Of a stretch of 64,000 nt of DNA, positions 32,301 through 44,100 are shown piece after piece (position 1 is the first letter of the stretch; every line of letters starts with the position of its first letter). The notes beneath the pieces were generated by a model, which worked only from the letters and a program-made list of their open reading frames with translations, did not search any database and was not told the DNA's origin. Source of the stretch: Solen grandis (Eukaryota; Mollusca; Bivalvia; Adapedonta; Solenidae); contig CM037780.1 in assembly GCA_021229015.1 (NCBI GenBank), forward strand, positions 66,508,055 to 66,572,054, in the 5' to 3' direction. The translations under genes and the position numbers were made by a program.

Positions 32301-33081
32301 CTTTAATGCTCGTTATTCGACGTCTAGCTCCACCTTTGGGTAAGTCAATGGTACCGATGGAAATGTTGAAACTGTCATTGATGGAAAGCTGTTGGTTACT
32401 ATTTAATACTTTTTCGATGGTCTCCATCACTTTCTCCGCATTTAGATTTTCCCAGGGTTGTAAGGGAACGATGATGGGGTCGTGTAAACCTTCATGCTGT
32501 ATCACAACACGTCCCAAATCGTTCCCAGCCAAATCACCCCGGGCCTCTTCGAGCACTTCTTGAAACATGTCATGAAGACCACTTTCTATATCGATTAACT
32601 GTTGACCGTGGTACCTTTCATCTATTTTAATTTCGTATGTTCTGTCCACGGCCGCTGATTTCTTGAAAGTCCTCTCTGATTTTTTCCGCATGGTAAAATT
32701 TAATTGATGGGATGATCCTGGTTGGGGCTCCTCTCCACTCCCTGTCTTTATGGGTGACATGGGATCCCATTCTCCAACCTCCTCTCACGCATGTGTCAGG
32801 TCATCTTCATCAAATAAATAGGCCTTGACACACTCCTCTATCTCCTCTAATGCTGTGGTTATATTTTCTTCATAACTGTTATTCTCCATAGGTCCTCCTA
32901 AGTTTTCAAGTATATTGCCAAATTGTTCAATGATGAAATCGTCGTCATATTGTCGATTCATCAATTGAAACAAACGAAATCTAACGGTAGGAGATCCTTG
33001 AATATCCCACGTGACAGCAAATTCCAACAGTTCGTCAATATCGGTGAAAAAATTCACCATCATTTCTAAAGTATTTTCCAT
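29396..33081 (-). pseudogene. protein-primed family B DNA polymerase, multiply broken
   Basis: ATG 33081 starts the frame. A TGA at 32787-32785 interrupts, and the same frame continues through 32760-31177, followed by pieces in other frames (31195-30995, 30947-30207, 30206-29842, 29841-29400). Motifs in order: exonuclease Exo II FAHNMKGYDDYF, Exo III YCRSDVSIL, polymerase motif A DFTSLYPWV, motif B AKLCLNSFWGKFG (near 30060) and motif C YYDTDSV (near 29810). No Exo I Asp-x-Glu was found; the sequence before Exo II looks shortened, suggesting an internal deletion. One shift lies at a G-run (about 30240-30250). The expected stop is the TGA at 29398-29396. There are at least six lesions. It is the replication enzyme of the element, now inactive. 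Confidence 0.9.
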
Positions 33082-33130
33082 GTTGTCGGTTTGAGCTCTG
33101 TAGTCAGAATGACGACTGTAATGTGCACGA

Positions 33131-33204
33131 CCTTTTATACTTTCTTCTGAGCCTAAATCTCAAAACGAGGCTGATTATTTTTGGATATATCCTCTGATTG
33201 GCTG
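33131..33204 (-). promoter_or_regulatory. CCAAT/TATA promoter of polB
   Basis: On the minus strand, CAGCCAATCAGAGG at 33204-33191 and TATAAAAGG at 33139-33131, the latter 58 nt before ATG 33081. The CCAAT-to-TATA distance (about 55-60 nt) matches the far CCAATCAGA box of the PC4 promoter. Confidence 0.7.
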
Positions 33205-33286
33205 TTTCCATTTAGACATAACGTCATAGTTATTTAGATTGCAGTCGTTTATGTGCGTATGATCAAAATTTAATGATTTTCCCCCC

Positions 33287-34267
33287 ATCCATTCATTTAA
33301 TGACTTTCACAGCTGGGTGTGACTTCATGTTCATACCGGAGATCCGGTGTTGGGGAAAAGATAATAACTTTCACAGCACGGTTCCCATGATCACAGAGTA
33401 CATGTTCAGACATGATTCTTCAGATCCATTTATTTAATGACTTTCACAGCTGGATGCAACTTCATGTTCTTACCGGAGATCCGGTGTTGGGGAAAAGTTA
33501 ATAACTTTCACAGCAGGATTCCCATTAACACAGACTACATTATCACGCCTTGGACTGAAAATAGAGGCCGGAAACACTTTGACCAAAAATGGAAAACACA
33601 TTATTGTAGTTACCGGAAATGTATTCATTCTCTTGGGAGATAGGGAACTGTTCACATCGTAAGTGTTTCTCTTTGAAAATAATGTATCATTTTAATTTGA
33701 CTTATGTATTTATTGAGTTTTTCTTATTTTCTGTATTACATATTTGTACATTTATTCTTACTTATTTTAATGTTTTTGTTCCTTTTTTTTAAAGTAGTGA
33801 TTTTACCAATTGTATTTTCTATTTATTGCCGCCATTTTTCTCTCATACGGTGAATTGTCCATTGTACACCATGAACCATGAGTCTCCGCCTAGGGCTAAG
33901 GACCTGACCCTCAATGCCTGTGATCAAGCCCTAGGTTGAATGTACAAGTCAACTCTGTACATCATTGAGACAGACATGAGGTCATTCTACCGATAAGGTC
34001 ATTCTAACTATAGATCATGATGTCATTCTAAATATAGCCCATGATGTCATACTTTAATCCAAAATGGCCGCTACGCATGCGCAATACAAACATAAGAAAT
34101 AAAATGGCCGCCTACAACATGGCCACTACACGTCATACCCTAAAATGCTTATATGCAAAAGAGTTACTATAAATAGTAACAAAGATGGCCGCCTGTTACT
34201 AAAAATAGAAACTAGGTCAACAAAATGGCGCCCGTTTGTTTGTACGCAAAGCGACGCCCTTACTACT
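33287..34267 (-). repeat. right inverted terminal repeat of the Polinton
   Basis: Reverse complement of 20884-21788 with scattered differences. It contains the same palindrome, the AAAATGGCCGC and AAGATGGCCGC motifs, CGCATGCGC (about 34075), and two tandem units near its inner end (period about 138 bp), each with the split palindrome ACCGGAGATCCGGT. Confidence 0.9.
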
Positions 34268-34273
34268 CCCGTT
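34268..34273. repeat. target-site duplication, right copy (CCCGTT)
   Basis: Identical to 20878-20883. The empty site would read ...CTCAAT-CCCGTT-TTTACAG.... Confidence 0.9.
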
Positions 34274-34937
34274 TTTACAGTAGATTTTTTCAGTCATGTT
34301 TTGGTAAATAATTGACACATTTTAATATAGAAAATGTACCACTGGCTCCGTGTCAGGATAATGTGATTGGGTGTGGTATCATGCCACATGTCTACAGCGT
34401 TATACTACAATGTGGTAACACTATATCTGTCTCAAGAATACAAAATATGTTGTTTTCTATTATTCATATATTAATAAGAAAGATACAGTGAACAGTATTT
34501 CCGTTCGGAAATCTTTCCGATTGGTCGATATCCGACATATACAAAAATCCTTTAACTGTTACAGTAGTTAACTTTCGACATTGGCGTAGCTTCCTTTAGG
34601 CACAGTAGGCACGTGCCTACACATGTTTTCTCAAACATGAAAAATATGAACTTGCTATAAAAAAAAAAAAAATTAACATTTTATAGAATTGTGTCTAATA
34701 ATGCATACCAAAACCACCCAATGGAATAAAATAAAACATGGCATACGATGACAACTTCCCGGCACACCCAGCAATTGTTTACATATATATATATATAATA
34801 AAAAAAATACTTTAAGCGCTGGACATCAAGCTAATGTTTCTAGGCGCTTGAATTAAAACGACTCTCTATATTGTCACAGTATTTCCTAACATTAGGGAAA
34901 ACATTAGCGAGGTGCTTTACGCGCCGGTATCACGATA
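34274..34937. other. no gene recognised, between Polinton and mariner
   Basis: AT-rich. A stretch at about 34297-34345 (ATGTTTTGGTAAATAATT) resembles 1985-2035, possibly an old shared repeat. Confidence 0.4.
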
Positions 34938-34939
34938 TA

Positions 34940-36101
34940 CGAGGGCGAGTCAATAAATAACCAGCCTATGACATCTCCGATCAACCAAGACATCCAGGAT
35001 TTTCACGCATTGTTTCAATACATGTACTATAACTGTGTACAAAACTACACATGTATACGGTCATTTGCTTGTCAGATATTAAATGTCGAACATGGCTAGT
35101 GATGTGTATGGGTCTTCTGCACCATCTTATTCTCAGTTAAATTCTGGGTTGGGGAGTTTAAACGAGGTAGAACGTCTTTAGAAGATGAAGCCAGGTCCGG
35201 ACGCCCAGTTGATGCCACCGACGAAGAAATGTGTAATAAAGTCAGAGATCTGGTATACTCAGATAGGCGAAGTCAGGTTGAAGAAATAGCAAAGGCATTA
35301 GGCATTTCACGTGGTACCGTTTCAACAATCTTGCATGATCGTTTAGGGATGCGCAAGCTTACAGCCCGTTGGGTCCCAAAATCCCTTAGCAATGAGCAAA
35401 TGGCAACGAGAGCATCAGTATGCAGTGCGTTGTTGAAGCGTTTGAGGTCAAAAGATGAATTCCTTTTGCGTCTAGTTACTGTGGATGAGACTTGGGTGCA
35501 TTATTATGAACCAGAAAATAAAGCCCAGAGACGCCAATGCGTAGGGTCGGGATCCCTAAGGCCAAAGAAGTTCAAGACTCAACCAAAGTGATGGCCACAG
35601 TATTTTGGGACACAAAAGGCGTTATTTTGTTGGACATTTTACCCAAGAGAAGTACAATAACCGGAGCATACTATGCAAACTTGCTAGACCAGCTTAGGAA
35701 CGCCATCCGCGAGAAACGCCGTGGTAAACTCTCCAAAGGTGTTTTGCTGCAACAGGACAATGAAAGAGTCCACACTTGTAAAGTTGCAATGGATGCTGTG
35801 GAGCGAAATGGGTATGAATTAATACCGCACCCTGCCTACTCACCAGACCTGGCTCCTATCGACTTCTTCCTTTTTCCAAATTTGAAAAAGGATATACGTG
35901 GACGTCATTTCCAGGCTGACGAAGAAATGGTGGCGGCAGTTGAGGAGTGGTTCCATGGAAACGACTTCTTCACTTCTGGGCTGATGGCACTTGAACACCG
36001 TTGGTCCAAGTGCATAGCCCTGGAGGGAAATTATATTGAAAAAGAAGATGTAGATCTCAACCCGAAATAGGTTAAGCTGGTTATTTATTGACTCGCCCTC
36101 G
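34940..36101 (+). mobile_element. complete mariner element flanked by TA
   Basis: Inverted ends CGAGGGCGAGTCAATAAATA (from 34940) and TATTTATTGACTCGCCCTCG (to 36101), both continued by similar AACCAGCCTA / TAGGTTAAGCTGGT, bordered by TA at 34938-34939 and 36102-36103. At 1162 bp it is near the usual mariner length. Confidence 0.92.
35083..36070 (+). pseudogene. mariner transposase (DD34D), two frameshifts
   Basis: ATG 35083 is a plausible start. The frame shifts near 35140, continues with a helix-turn-helix (RSQVEEIAKALGISRGTVST) and linker (ARWVPKSLSNEQ), then the catalytic core with VTVDETWVHYY (first Asp). It shifts again near 35540 and goes on to LLQQDNERVHT (second Asp) and YSPDLAPIDFFLFP (third Asp). 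The second and third Asp are 34 residues apart, the mariner signature, and all three are kept. The C-terminus ends KEDVDLNPK at 36070. Cut-and-paste transposase, TA target. Two shifts make this copy inactive, but it is clearly younger than the one at 11540-12365. Confidence 0.9.
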
Positions 36102-36103
36102 TA

Positions 36104-37339
36104 CATACAGCAATACAAAATATGCAATTAGCGATAGCTGAAAATGACGTCATATACCACGTGGTATGGCCACACTTAATATAGCGATCTGGGAAATGAT
36201 TGTTACCTTTTGAAATGTATGTTCAACATGCGTTTGTCATGAGAAATAAATTTATGAATGATAGTTGAAATATATCTATAAAAATATATATTTTATAGAT
36301 TGTAATGTTGTGTTTTTGCTTTATCTTTCTTATATTAGTCACTGTAGTTTTACATAAACCTGTGTATTTATAGAAACGTACCGTGTATTTCGAAACGGCA
36401 TGTCAATCCCATTTTTTGCGTGACTGTATATTATTCGTGTATTTGTTGCGAAATATATGAAAAACTATGAACGTATGTATAACTGAAATGTTTTGTTCTG
36501 TTTAAATCATGAAATGTTTAAACGCAATCTCTCTATACATTTAAAATGCGAACATAATTACTGAAACCTTTTAGTTCGATTAAATATTTCGTATAAATCT
36601 TAACGTATCTAATGCACAGTCGAGTGGCTGATCAGCATGAATTTTGTTTGTGCATTATTTGTGACAAATTCTAAATATCTGAGTGTGTCTTTGCGAAGCT
36701 AACTTGCAAATAATATAAACACTAGAAATATGTTTTAAATTACGATTAAGATTAGTTAGATTCGTGGAAAGATCTATTGTCAGAGAATTGTTGTTCTACG
36801 CTTTAGCTTAGTGACTATTTACAGTATAATCCGCTTCTTTTCGCTCTAATGATTGGCTTGGTGAATCATGTGGGAAAAGTCTAAATCCATCGTCGGATAC
36901 CCACGCCCGATCGATTGATATCACCTATCAAACTCCATGCAGTGATCTCCCTTGCACGCTCACTGAGCAAAAGTTATCTACAAATGTAAGGGGAGGTAAC
37001 AACTGTATATCGTCTTGTTATGGTGTGTCAAATCACGCAATTTTATTGGTTCCACAAGGTTTTTACCAATAGTGTAAACCAATCATAGACTGTTTTATAT
37101 CGCTTTATGCGGCGTGTGTTAGTTTATTACTTTAAATGACTTTAAAGCCGAAGAGTATGTCATATATGTGGCGCGTTTTCATTGTCAATAGTTTATAAGC
37201 GGAGGTCTTGCTTGTCTGTTTTCCTACATCTTGATGTCTTGAAGTAAAACAGAATAAGTCAACGGTGAACCGAGGGTTTCCGGCGGTGATCAAATTCTTA
37301 AAATAACCGTATTTTCTCCCAACCTGGACCTCACCTTTG
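36104..37339. other. no gene recognised
   Basis: AT-rich intergenic sequence without recognisable coding or repeat content. Confidence 0.4.
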
Positions 37340-37515
37340 GAATATTCGACTCGAAGGGTGCCGTGATCCAGTGGTAACATTCATGAAGGTGGATCCTAAG
37401 ACTGTGGGTTCGAACTTCGTTATGGGCAACTGCCGCAAGGAATGTCCATAGCCTGCATAGGCGAAAAGTACTGGTCCATGACTGGAACCGTGATGAGGGA
37501 TAAATACAAGTTGTA
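37340..37515 (+). mobile_element. SINE family A copy
   Basis: GTGCCGTGATCCAGTGGTAA (A-box region), GTGGGTTCGAACTTC (B box), then AAAAGTACTGGTCCATGACT and GATGAGGGATAAATACAAG in the body, as in the copies at 14768 and 47244. Confidence 0.75.
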
Positions 37516-37755
37516 AGAACTTGTTTTCTAATCTACGTTAAAAGCAAATCGCACTTAAAAATAAGCATTTTATTTGGTCAGACTTTACTATACTAATAAT
37601 AAGGCGACCTCCTTTCGGAATACTGAAATATCAACTACACTTGTATCTGCCATGAATACACAGTCTTACATTTTTTATAGTCAATACGTAGTCTCGAGAA
37701 GAAAGAGAATAAATAAAACAGAATGTATCCTCCATAGTGTATGACACTCCCCCCC

Positions 37756-37786
<31 letters not shown>

Positions 37787-40423
37787 AACAAAAAAAACAT
37801 TTCACTTAACCCGTCAGAACTAATCTAAAGTTCATTAAAATATTGATAACTGTACAAAAAAGAGAGATTTTGTCGGTATTTCCTCCAGCGGTTGTAAATA
37901 TTTAAAAGTTTACTATGATATGGCGGTTATTGATCAAAGAAAGCCATGCCATTAAACATAACAAAAATGTTGGCAGACATCAAATTAATGAGAGGAAGAG
38001 TGCTAGAACCTAGATTTGAGTAGGAAAAACCGTTTTGTGTTTAGATCTAGTAAAAAGAAGAGAATCGGTAGAACCGATGGATGCTCCCCGAATAAATGCT
38101 ATATAACAAAGGGCGATGACTCCAAAATTATGCAAAATAGAGTTGTGGTTCTTGTACACTGTACTTCTCCTCACTGAGATCTACCTACCTATGAAGTTTA
38201 AGGTTATTACCTCTTATACTTTTTGTGCTATGCTCCGGACAAATTTATGACGGACTGGACGGGACGGACGGTCGGACAAAGCGGCAACTATATGCTTTCC
38301 CCTCTGGGAGCATAATAAAAATAAAAAAGAGCTACAAAACTTTTGTAAAACGGCTTAAGAAGAAATGCAATATGTTAAATGGACCTGCAGTAATTATAGT
38401 GGAACAGAGCAGTTGCATTTTTCTTTAACTGAACATATATATCAAGTCCAAGTCATGTTTACGTAAATAGATAGAATCTTTATTATAGTCTCATCATGGT
38501 TACATCAACAAACATCAATACATGTATATTCACATAATAAAATGATAAACCATGCCATTCAAATATGAATTATTAGAGAATATCATCCAATGACACAACT
38601 GTAAGTATTGCACATACTACGTCAATAACATCATTTACAGACGTAAACCAATGTATAAGAGATATAAGAAATTAGAAATATGCAGTCTTTTTTCATCCTT
38701 CGAGTATTCGTTCTATTAATCTAAGAATTGATTTTCGAAAATCGGCCAAACAAACCCACGTGCAAATGTTTTAAGAAACCAAATAACGTTATTATCTCAG
38801 ATTTGAAATAAACTGATTAAACAAGACCGCATATGTATGGTAAAAAGCAAACCATCTCATAAACTATAAACAAATGGAACCTCATTATATGCAAATATGT
38901 AAATAATACTTGCTTTATGCAATTGACACACACACCTCGGATATATCAAACAAGTTTATCAGGTCCCTATGGGTTCGATATAAGCGGAGTTTACTGTATT
39001 GCTCTATACAATAATGTTGGGGCAATACCTCTGTTACATGGCATATCACAATCTATACCCCATAAGCTTCAAACTCAAAGGTTATTCAATGGTTTCTATG
39101 TTACAGGTCAGACTGTCTCTCAGAACACTCGCATATTGCGATTGTTATGGCAATGATAAGCATGCGCCTTGTACAAAATCAGAATCAGGTTTTGAATCAT
39201 TGATTTAAATATTTAGTCGCACCAAGCAATCTTTAATGGAGTTTGATAGTTTTTATTACAGAATTAACTACGCTTTACTTCACAAGGCACAAGGCATTAC
39301 TTCACAAGGCATTGGTCACACTATTTTTTTTTTAATTTGAATCGAATAACTGTTCAGTAAAATTCACTGAATTATCAAATTCTCTAATAGTTTCACCTGA
39401 CAAGTTGGATTCTATTTCATGACAGGCCCATGATCCCTCATGCCGCATTGCGGTTGAACATGCTCTTTGTAAAATCTTCACCGCGGCTTACACCTCACCG
39501 GGTATCCTGTTATGCGTGTATGTTTTATGGTTTTTGTTTTTGTTTTGATATTTACGTTTTCTAAAATTATTTTAAATCACATACCATTTAAAACTTGCCT
39601 GCAGCATAATATCAAATATATTGTAACACTTTTACTTTCTTTAAACTTTCATATCTCTTACACCGAATATCTTTCGTAAAGATATTTCTTGTTTAGTTTT
39701 AGATATACATTCAAGATGTTCTCAAATTGATAATACCAAACTTATATATAATAAACATAAACTTTCATGTTTTCCGATGTTATACTTTTCATAAAATGTT
39801 CTCTCCCGGGCCCCCCCCCCCCCCCCCCTCTCTTACAGATTCACAGGTTTCAGAAACTAATTGTGTATTTCAATGTTTGAAAATGTACGACATTATGCCT
39901 AAGGTAATGTTTGATAACATTCTTTCAAATGGTTTCTCAAGGGTCTTCGCTGTTACAAAGAATTAGGACGTTACTTCCGTTTTCATGGGTTGAAATATCC
40001 TCATTGATCAACACAATCCACTGTATTTAACGGTGTACGCGATTATTTTTTTACGGGTTGCTTTGCATTCTGGATATGTCTTGCACAGCAAAGTTAACAG
40101 CAACCACTGGTATATCCTAAACCACCAACGTGATGTCCCTGAAATCAATGTTTGATGTGCATAAAAGTGGCCTGTGGGATATGAAAAAAGGACTGCGAGA
40201 ACCTGTACAAAAAAACAACAACAACAACAACAACAAAAAACGTGATATTCAAGCACTGCATTGTGGTCAATATATTTTCTACAGTGCAGAACGTTAAGGC
40301 AGCTATATGTTTATAAAGATGGTAGTTTAAATGCTATTTCTAGTAATTCAGCTTGTGATATTATTATTACAAAAGCACATCTATCTGTAACTCAAACTTA
40401 TCCATACATTTTCAGTAGGGGGC
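37516..40423. other. no gene recognised; poly-C tracts
   Basis: Contains a poly-C tract at about 37748-37777 followed by A-rich sequence, another at about 39810-39829, and a low-complexity segment near 38240-38320 (GACGGACTGGACGGGACGGA) that looks like part of an old repeat. Open frames here lack recognisable domains. Confidence 0.4.
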
Positions 40424-40680
40424 CGCCGTGGCCGAGCGGTTACAGTCGTGGACCACAAATCTCTCAGCCCCTCACCGCTGTGGGTTCGAATCCCGGTTGG
40501 GACTTCGGATTTTTCATGTGAGGAAGCCTTCCAGCTGGCTTGCGGTAGGTCGGTGGTTCTACCCGGGTACCTCTGTGTACTCGGGGTCTTCCTCCACCTG
40601 TAATTGGCTGGACGTCGCTATATGATTGAAATACTATCGCAGTGACGGTAAACCCCAATACAACAACAACATCATCAGTA
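40424..40680 (+). mobile_element. SINE family B copy
   Basis: Head CCGCCGTGGCCGAGCGGTTA (tRNA A-box type) and GTGGGTTCGAATCCCGG (B box). Body: GAGGAAGCCTTCCAGCTGGC, TTGCGGTAGGTCGGTGGTTC, GGGGTCTTCCTCCACCTGTA and GACGTCGCTATATGA, ending ACGGTAAACCCCAATACAAC and a CAA-rich tail. Four further copies lie at 57-60 kb. Confidence 0.85.
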
Positions 40681-40931
40681 CGGAACATATCATAATTAAC
40701 AACAGAACGTGACGCTATAAGTGGTACATGTGTATATAACATATTTTCATTAACAGATTTTTTCCGAATTCTATCATGATGAATTTAAGAAATAAAGTCT
40801 TAGAGACATAAATATATATTGCTTTTTGAATGTTTTATAATATAGTCATTTATTGACTATGTGTACTTGAGACATATATATAGCTACAAGACTTGAGTAT
40901 CACGCAGTAAATATGTGCCATTATACCACAC

Positions 40932-41060
40932 CCAGTCACATTAACCTGAAACCGTGCCAACCAGTCCTGCAACTACCCTTATATGCTGAGCGCCAAGCAA
41001 GAAAGATATAACATTACCATTTTTTACGACTTTGGTGTGTCGCGACCGCCGTGGATCGAA
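40932..41060 (-). mobile_element. SINE family C copy
   Basis: Shares CCAACCAGTCCTGCAACTAC, CTGAGCGCCAAGCAAG and TACGACTTTGGTGTGT with the copy at 56062-56245, which keeps a clearer tRNA-like B box. It lies about 100 bp downstream of the opsin stop codon. Confidence 0.6.
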
Positions 41061-41166
41061 CAACGCACGCAGGAATAACGATGCACACTGACAATATGTA
41101 ATGTACAATATCTTGCAGAACATCACAACAGACACGAACAGTACTGAAGCAGAGACTTACCCACAC

Positions 41167-44100
41167 TTACTCGACGTCATTGTGTGCCGTCGTCTGACCA
41201 CGTTGATCTGCGTGTATTCGGTTTAGATTACCACTACACAGTCTGATAGCGGCCTTCCTGAAACTCTCGCAGAAGCCGCTGTAGAGTATTGGGTTGATGA
41301 GACAGCTGCACTTGCAGACCATGGTCGGCAGAGTCTGAGCCACTCGTGATGTCGGCGGTGACGCAATGTTCCACACCGTTAACAATGCATATGGCGTCCA
41401 GGCAACCAAGAACAGCGTTATCATGGCAATGCACACCTGTGAATAGGGTAATGAGAAAGATGATTATGTGTAACGTAATAACACAGTAAGTCCAAGCTCC
41501 AGTAACTTTATTTTCGCAAGTCACTTAGTGAACACACGGGATCAGAATATGAGCAATTAATATATCGTATATCAGGTCCAGCTTCATACACCCCCCCCCC
41601 CCCCCCCCGGAGTCTAAGTTCTCCTCCAGGCTCGAATTCCACCAACAATACTTAGCGCTTAGTAATACTAAAATTCTTAAACTAGGTTAGCACACATTCC
41701 ATCATTCTTATTTTATGAAATATTCAAGTACATGACTTACATGAACTCATTTATTGCCTTAATATCTAACAATATTTATGAAGAAATAAAATATTTGGGT
41801 ATCTTTATTAGAGAAACAAGAATGATGAAATATGCCTCTAAGTATTTAAGTATTACTTAGTTCTAAGAATTGTTGGTGGAATTCGATCCAGGTCCCTGTA
41901 ACCCTCCAATGTATATAGTACTAGATATATATATTGCAACCGATTAATCCTTACTAAGGTTTCCGCTTAGTGACATAACGAATGGCAGCTTGCACGCTTT
42001 ACGTATCATTTATTGTCAGGTCTTGACGTGAACAGGCTTTAATGTTACATATGGTGGTTGTGATGAAAGTATTGAAGAAAAGAAAAAACAAACAATACAT
42101 CATTTGTTATACTAAATAAGTTACTTATTTATATAACGTCGATTGGGAAAAGTCTTCTAACACACCCATCTCTGCGGTTCCAGGGTTTGCGCCTGCATGG
42201 GACGGTCATAACCCTCCCAACCCTCACCAAACGGGGTTCGATCCCACACCTCCTTCACCCTCTTTTTAAACTTAATTTAAATTATGTTTTATTGTATACA
42301 CACAGGTAACCAGTTTAAGCATAGGATTGAAAGAAATGAATAAAAATTGAAAACGTAAAATATGGACCACGCGAGAGAGAGGAAAACAACAAATGCCAGA
42401 ATAATTCAATCTGTTACCATTGTTATGTGTCGCGATGCTTGTAGTTTGGCGGCCGCTGTTGACTGTTGAAGTTCATCAGTTTGTCTCGCTACATCGTTTC
42501 CGTTTGTTGTCATTCTCATAACGGGAGTCGTTCTGCTGTCAAATAAAAAATAAATATCTTACTAAGGCTCAATGTATCCTAAAACATTTCGGGTTAACGA
42601 AGCATTTTCTCGTTTAAAATATTTGAAGATTTAGAACTCGCATAGTTCCATGCAAGGATGAAACAAGAGGGCCAATATGTCCCTGAAATTGCTCACCCAA
42701 GAAATATTGCTTCTATTGTCTATTATAGCATAGTCGAACTGAATATATAATCCATGCAGAAGTACTGTAAGAAAACACATAAACACTGTGTCTGTTGTCC
42801 AAATTATGAAGGTCATAGCCCTATATAAGTCTATAAAAAATTACGTGACACTTGGGGCGGGGCCAAATTTGACCCCAGGGTCATGATATGAATAAACATT
42901 AAAGAGGCCTGCTAGGCCATGTTACACACCAAATATCTAAACTCCAGGCCTTGTGGTTTCTGGCAAGAAGATTTTCTAGTTTTTTTTTTCTTTCTATGTA
43001 AGTTTTTATTAAACCAAGTGACCCCTGGAGTAGGGCCAGTTTTGACTACATAGTAAAGATTTGAGCAAATTTGGTGTAGGTTCACTAGGTCGTGTTACAC
43101 ATTATACATCTTAATTCCAAGCCTTGTAGTTTCTAAAAAAGAAGGTTTTTACTGAATAAGTCTATGTTAAATCAATTGACCCCAGGGGCGGAAGCAATTT
43201 TGACCCTAGGGCCATGATTTAAATAAACTTGGAAGATGTCTGTTAGGCTATGTTACATACCAAATATATTTACTCCATGCATTGTGCTTTCTGACAAGAA
43301 GATGTTTATAATTCTTCATATATAAGTCTATGTAAAATCAAGCGACCCCTGGAGCGGGGCCAATTTTGAGCCAAGGGCCATGATTTGTTTCATAGAGGTT
43401 CACTAGTAGACCATGTTACACACGAATATCTAAACTCCAGGCCTTCTGGTTTCTCACAAGAAGATTTTTCTAGTGTTTTTCCCCCGTGTGTGTGTGTGTG
43501 TGTGTGTGAGTGTGTGAAATCAAATGGCCCCTTAAGCGGGACCAGTTTTCACCTCAGGGTCATGATTTGATAACAGAAAACTGACTCTCATTTAACACAT
43601 TTCTAACTTCGCAGTAGGTGTTTGTGACAAAAATTATTTTGTATAAAAACTATTATCATTGATACTATACAAATTAGCACTTACTTTGTGGAATTCTGTG
43701 TGACCACTTTATAATAACAGAAGCAGATAACTATTAAGGGGACACAGTAACATAGCAACACACACAGGATGTTGTATGCTATCACTTCCGGGGATTTCCC
43801 CCACCAATTCAGGGTGCATGACGTCATGAACGGTTCCGGTCCATATCCCCCTAACCCTATTAACGGCGACCCGGTCCACAGCAGGCTGAAAATCCATATC
43901 GTAGCCATACAGTACTTGATGTTCTTGCCTTTAATCGTGTATTCTATAAACAAAAATACAAACGCAAATTCACGCACACACATTTTTAAAGCAATCACAC
44001 ATTATCATACCTTTTGCACCACATAAATAAACAAGCAGCGAAAACAATTAAAAAAAAAAAAAAAGAAAGAAAATACGTAATGCATATTTCTGTATTTTTT

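Larger units (their letters stand above)
20884..34267. mobile_element. Maverick/Polinton element with TBP, PC4 and BIR genes
   Basis: The 13.4-kb element starts AGTAGC... and ends ...TACTACT, with about 0.9-1.0 kb inverted terminal repeats and a perfect 6-bp duplication. The minus strand carries polB, a chromodomain integrase, minor and major capsid proteins and an adenain-like protease, the diagnostic Polinton set. The plus strand carries an unknown gene, a tandem PC4 gene, a BIR gene, a small membrane protein and a TBP homologue. The two gene blocks converge at about 24.4 kb. Lesions in polB, integrase, both capsid genes, protease and PC4 make this copy defective. I found no open frame with a Walker A motif for the FtsK/HerA-type packaging ATPase that Polintons usually carry. 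Confidence 0.95.

Noticed and set aside
32785..33081. Separate 98-residue gene upstream of polB
   Set aside because: It is in the same frame as the polB part starting at 32760, separated only by a TGA and a few codons, so it is the polB N-terminus.
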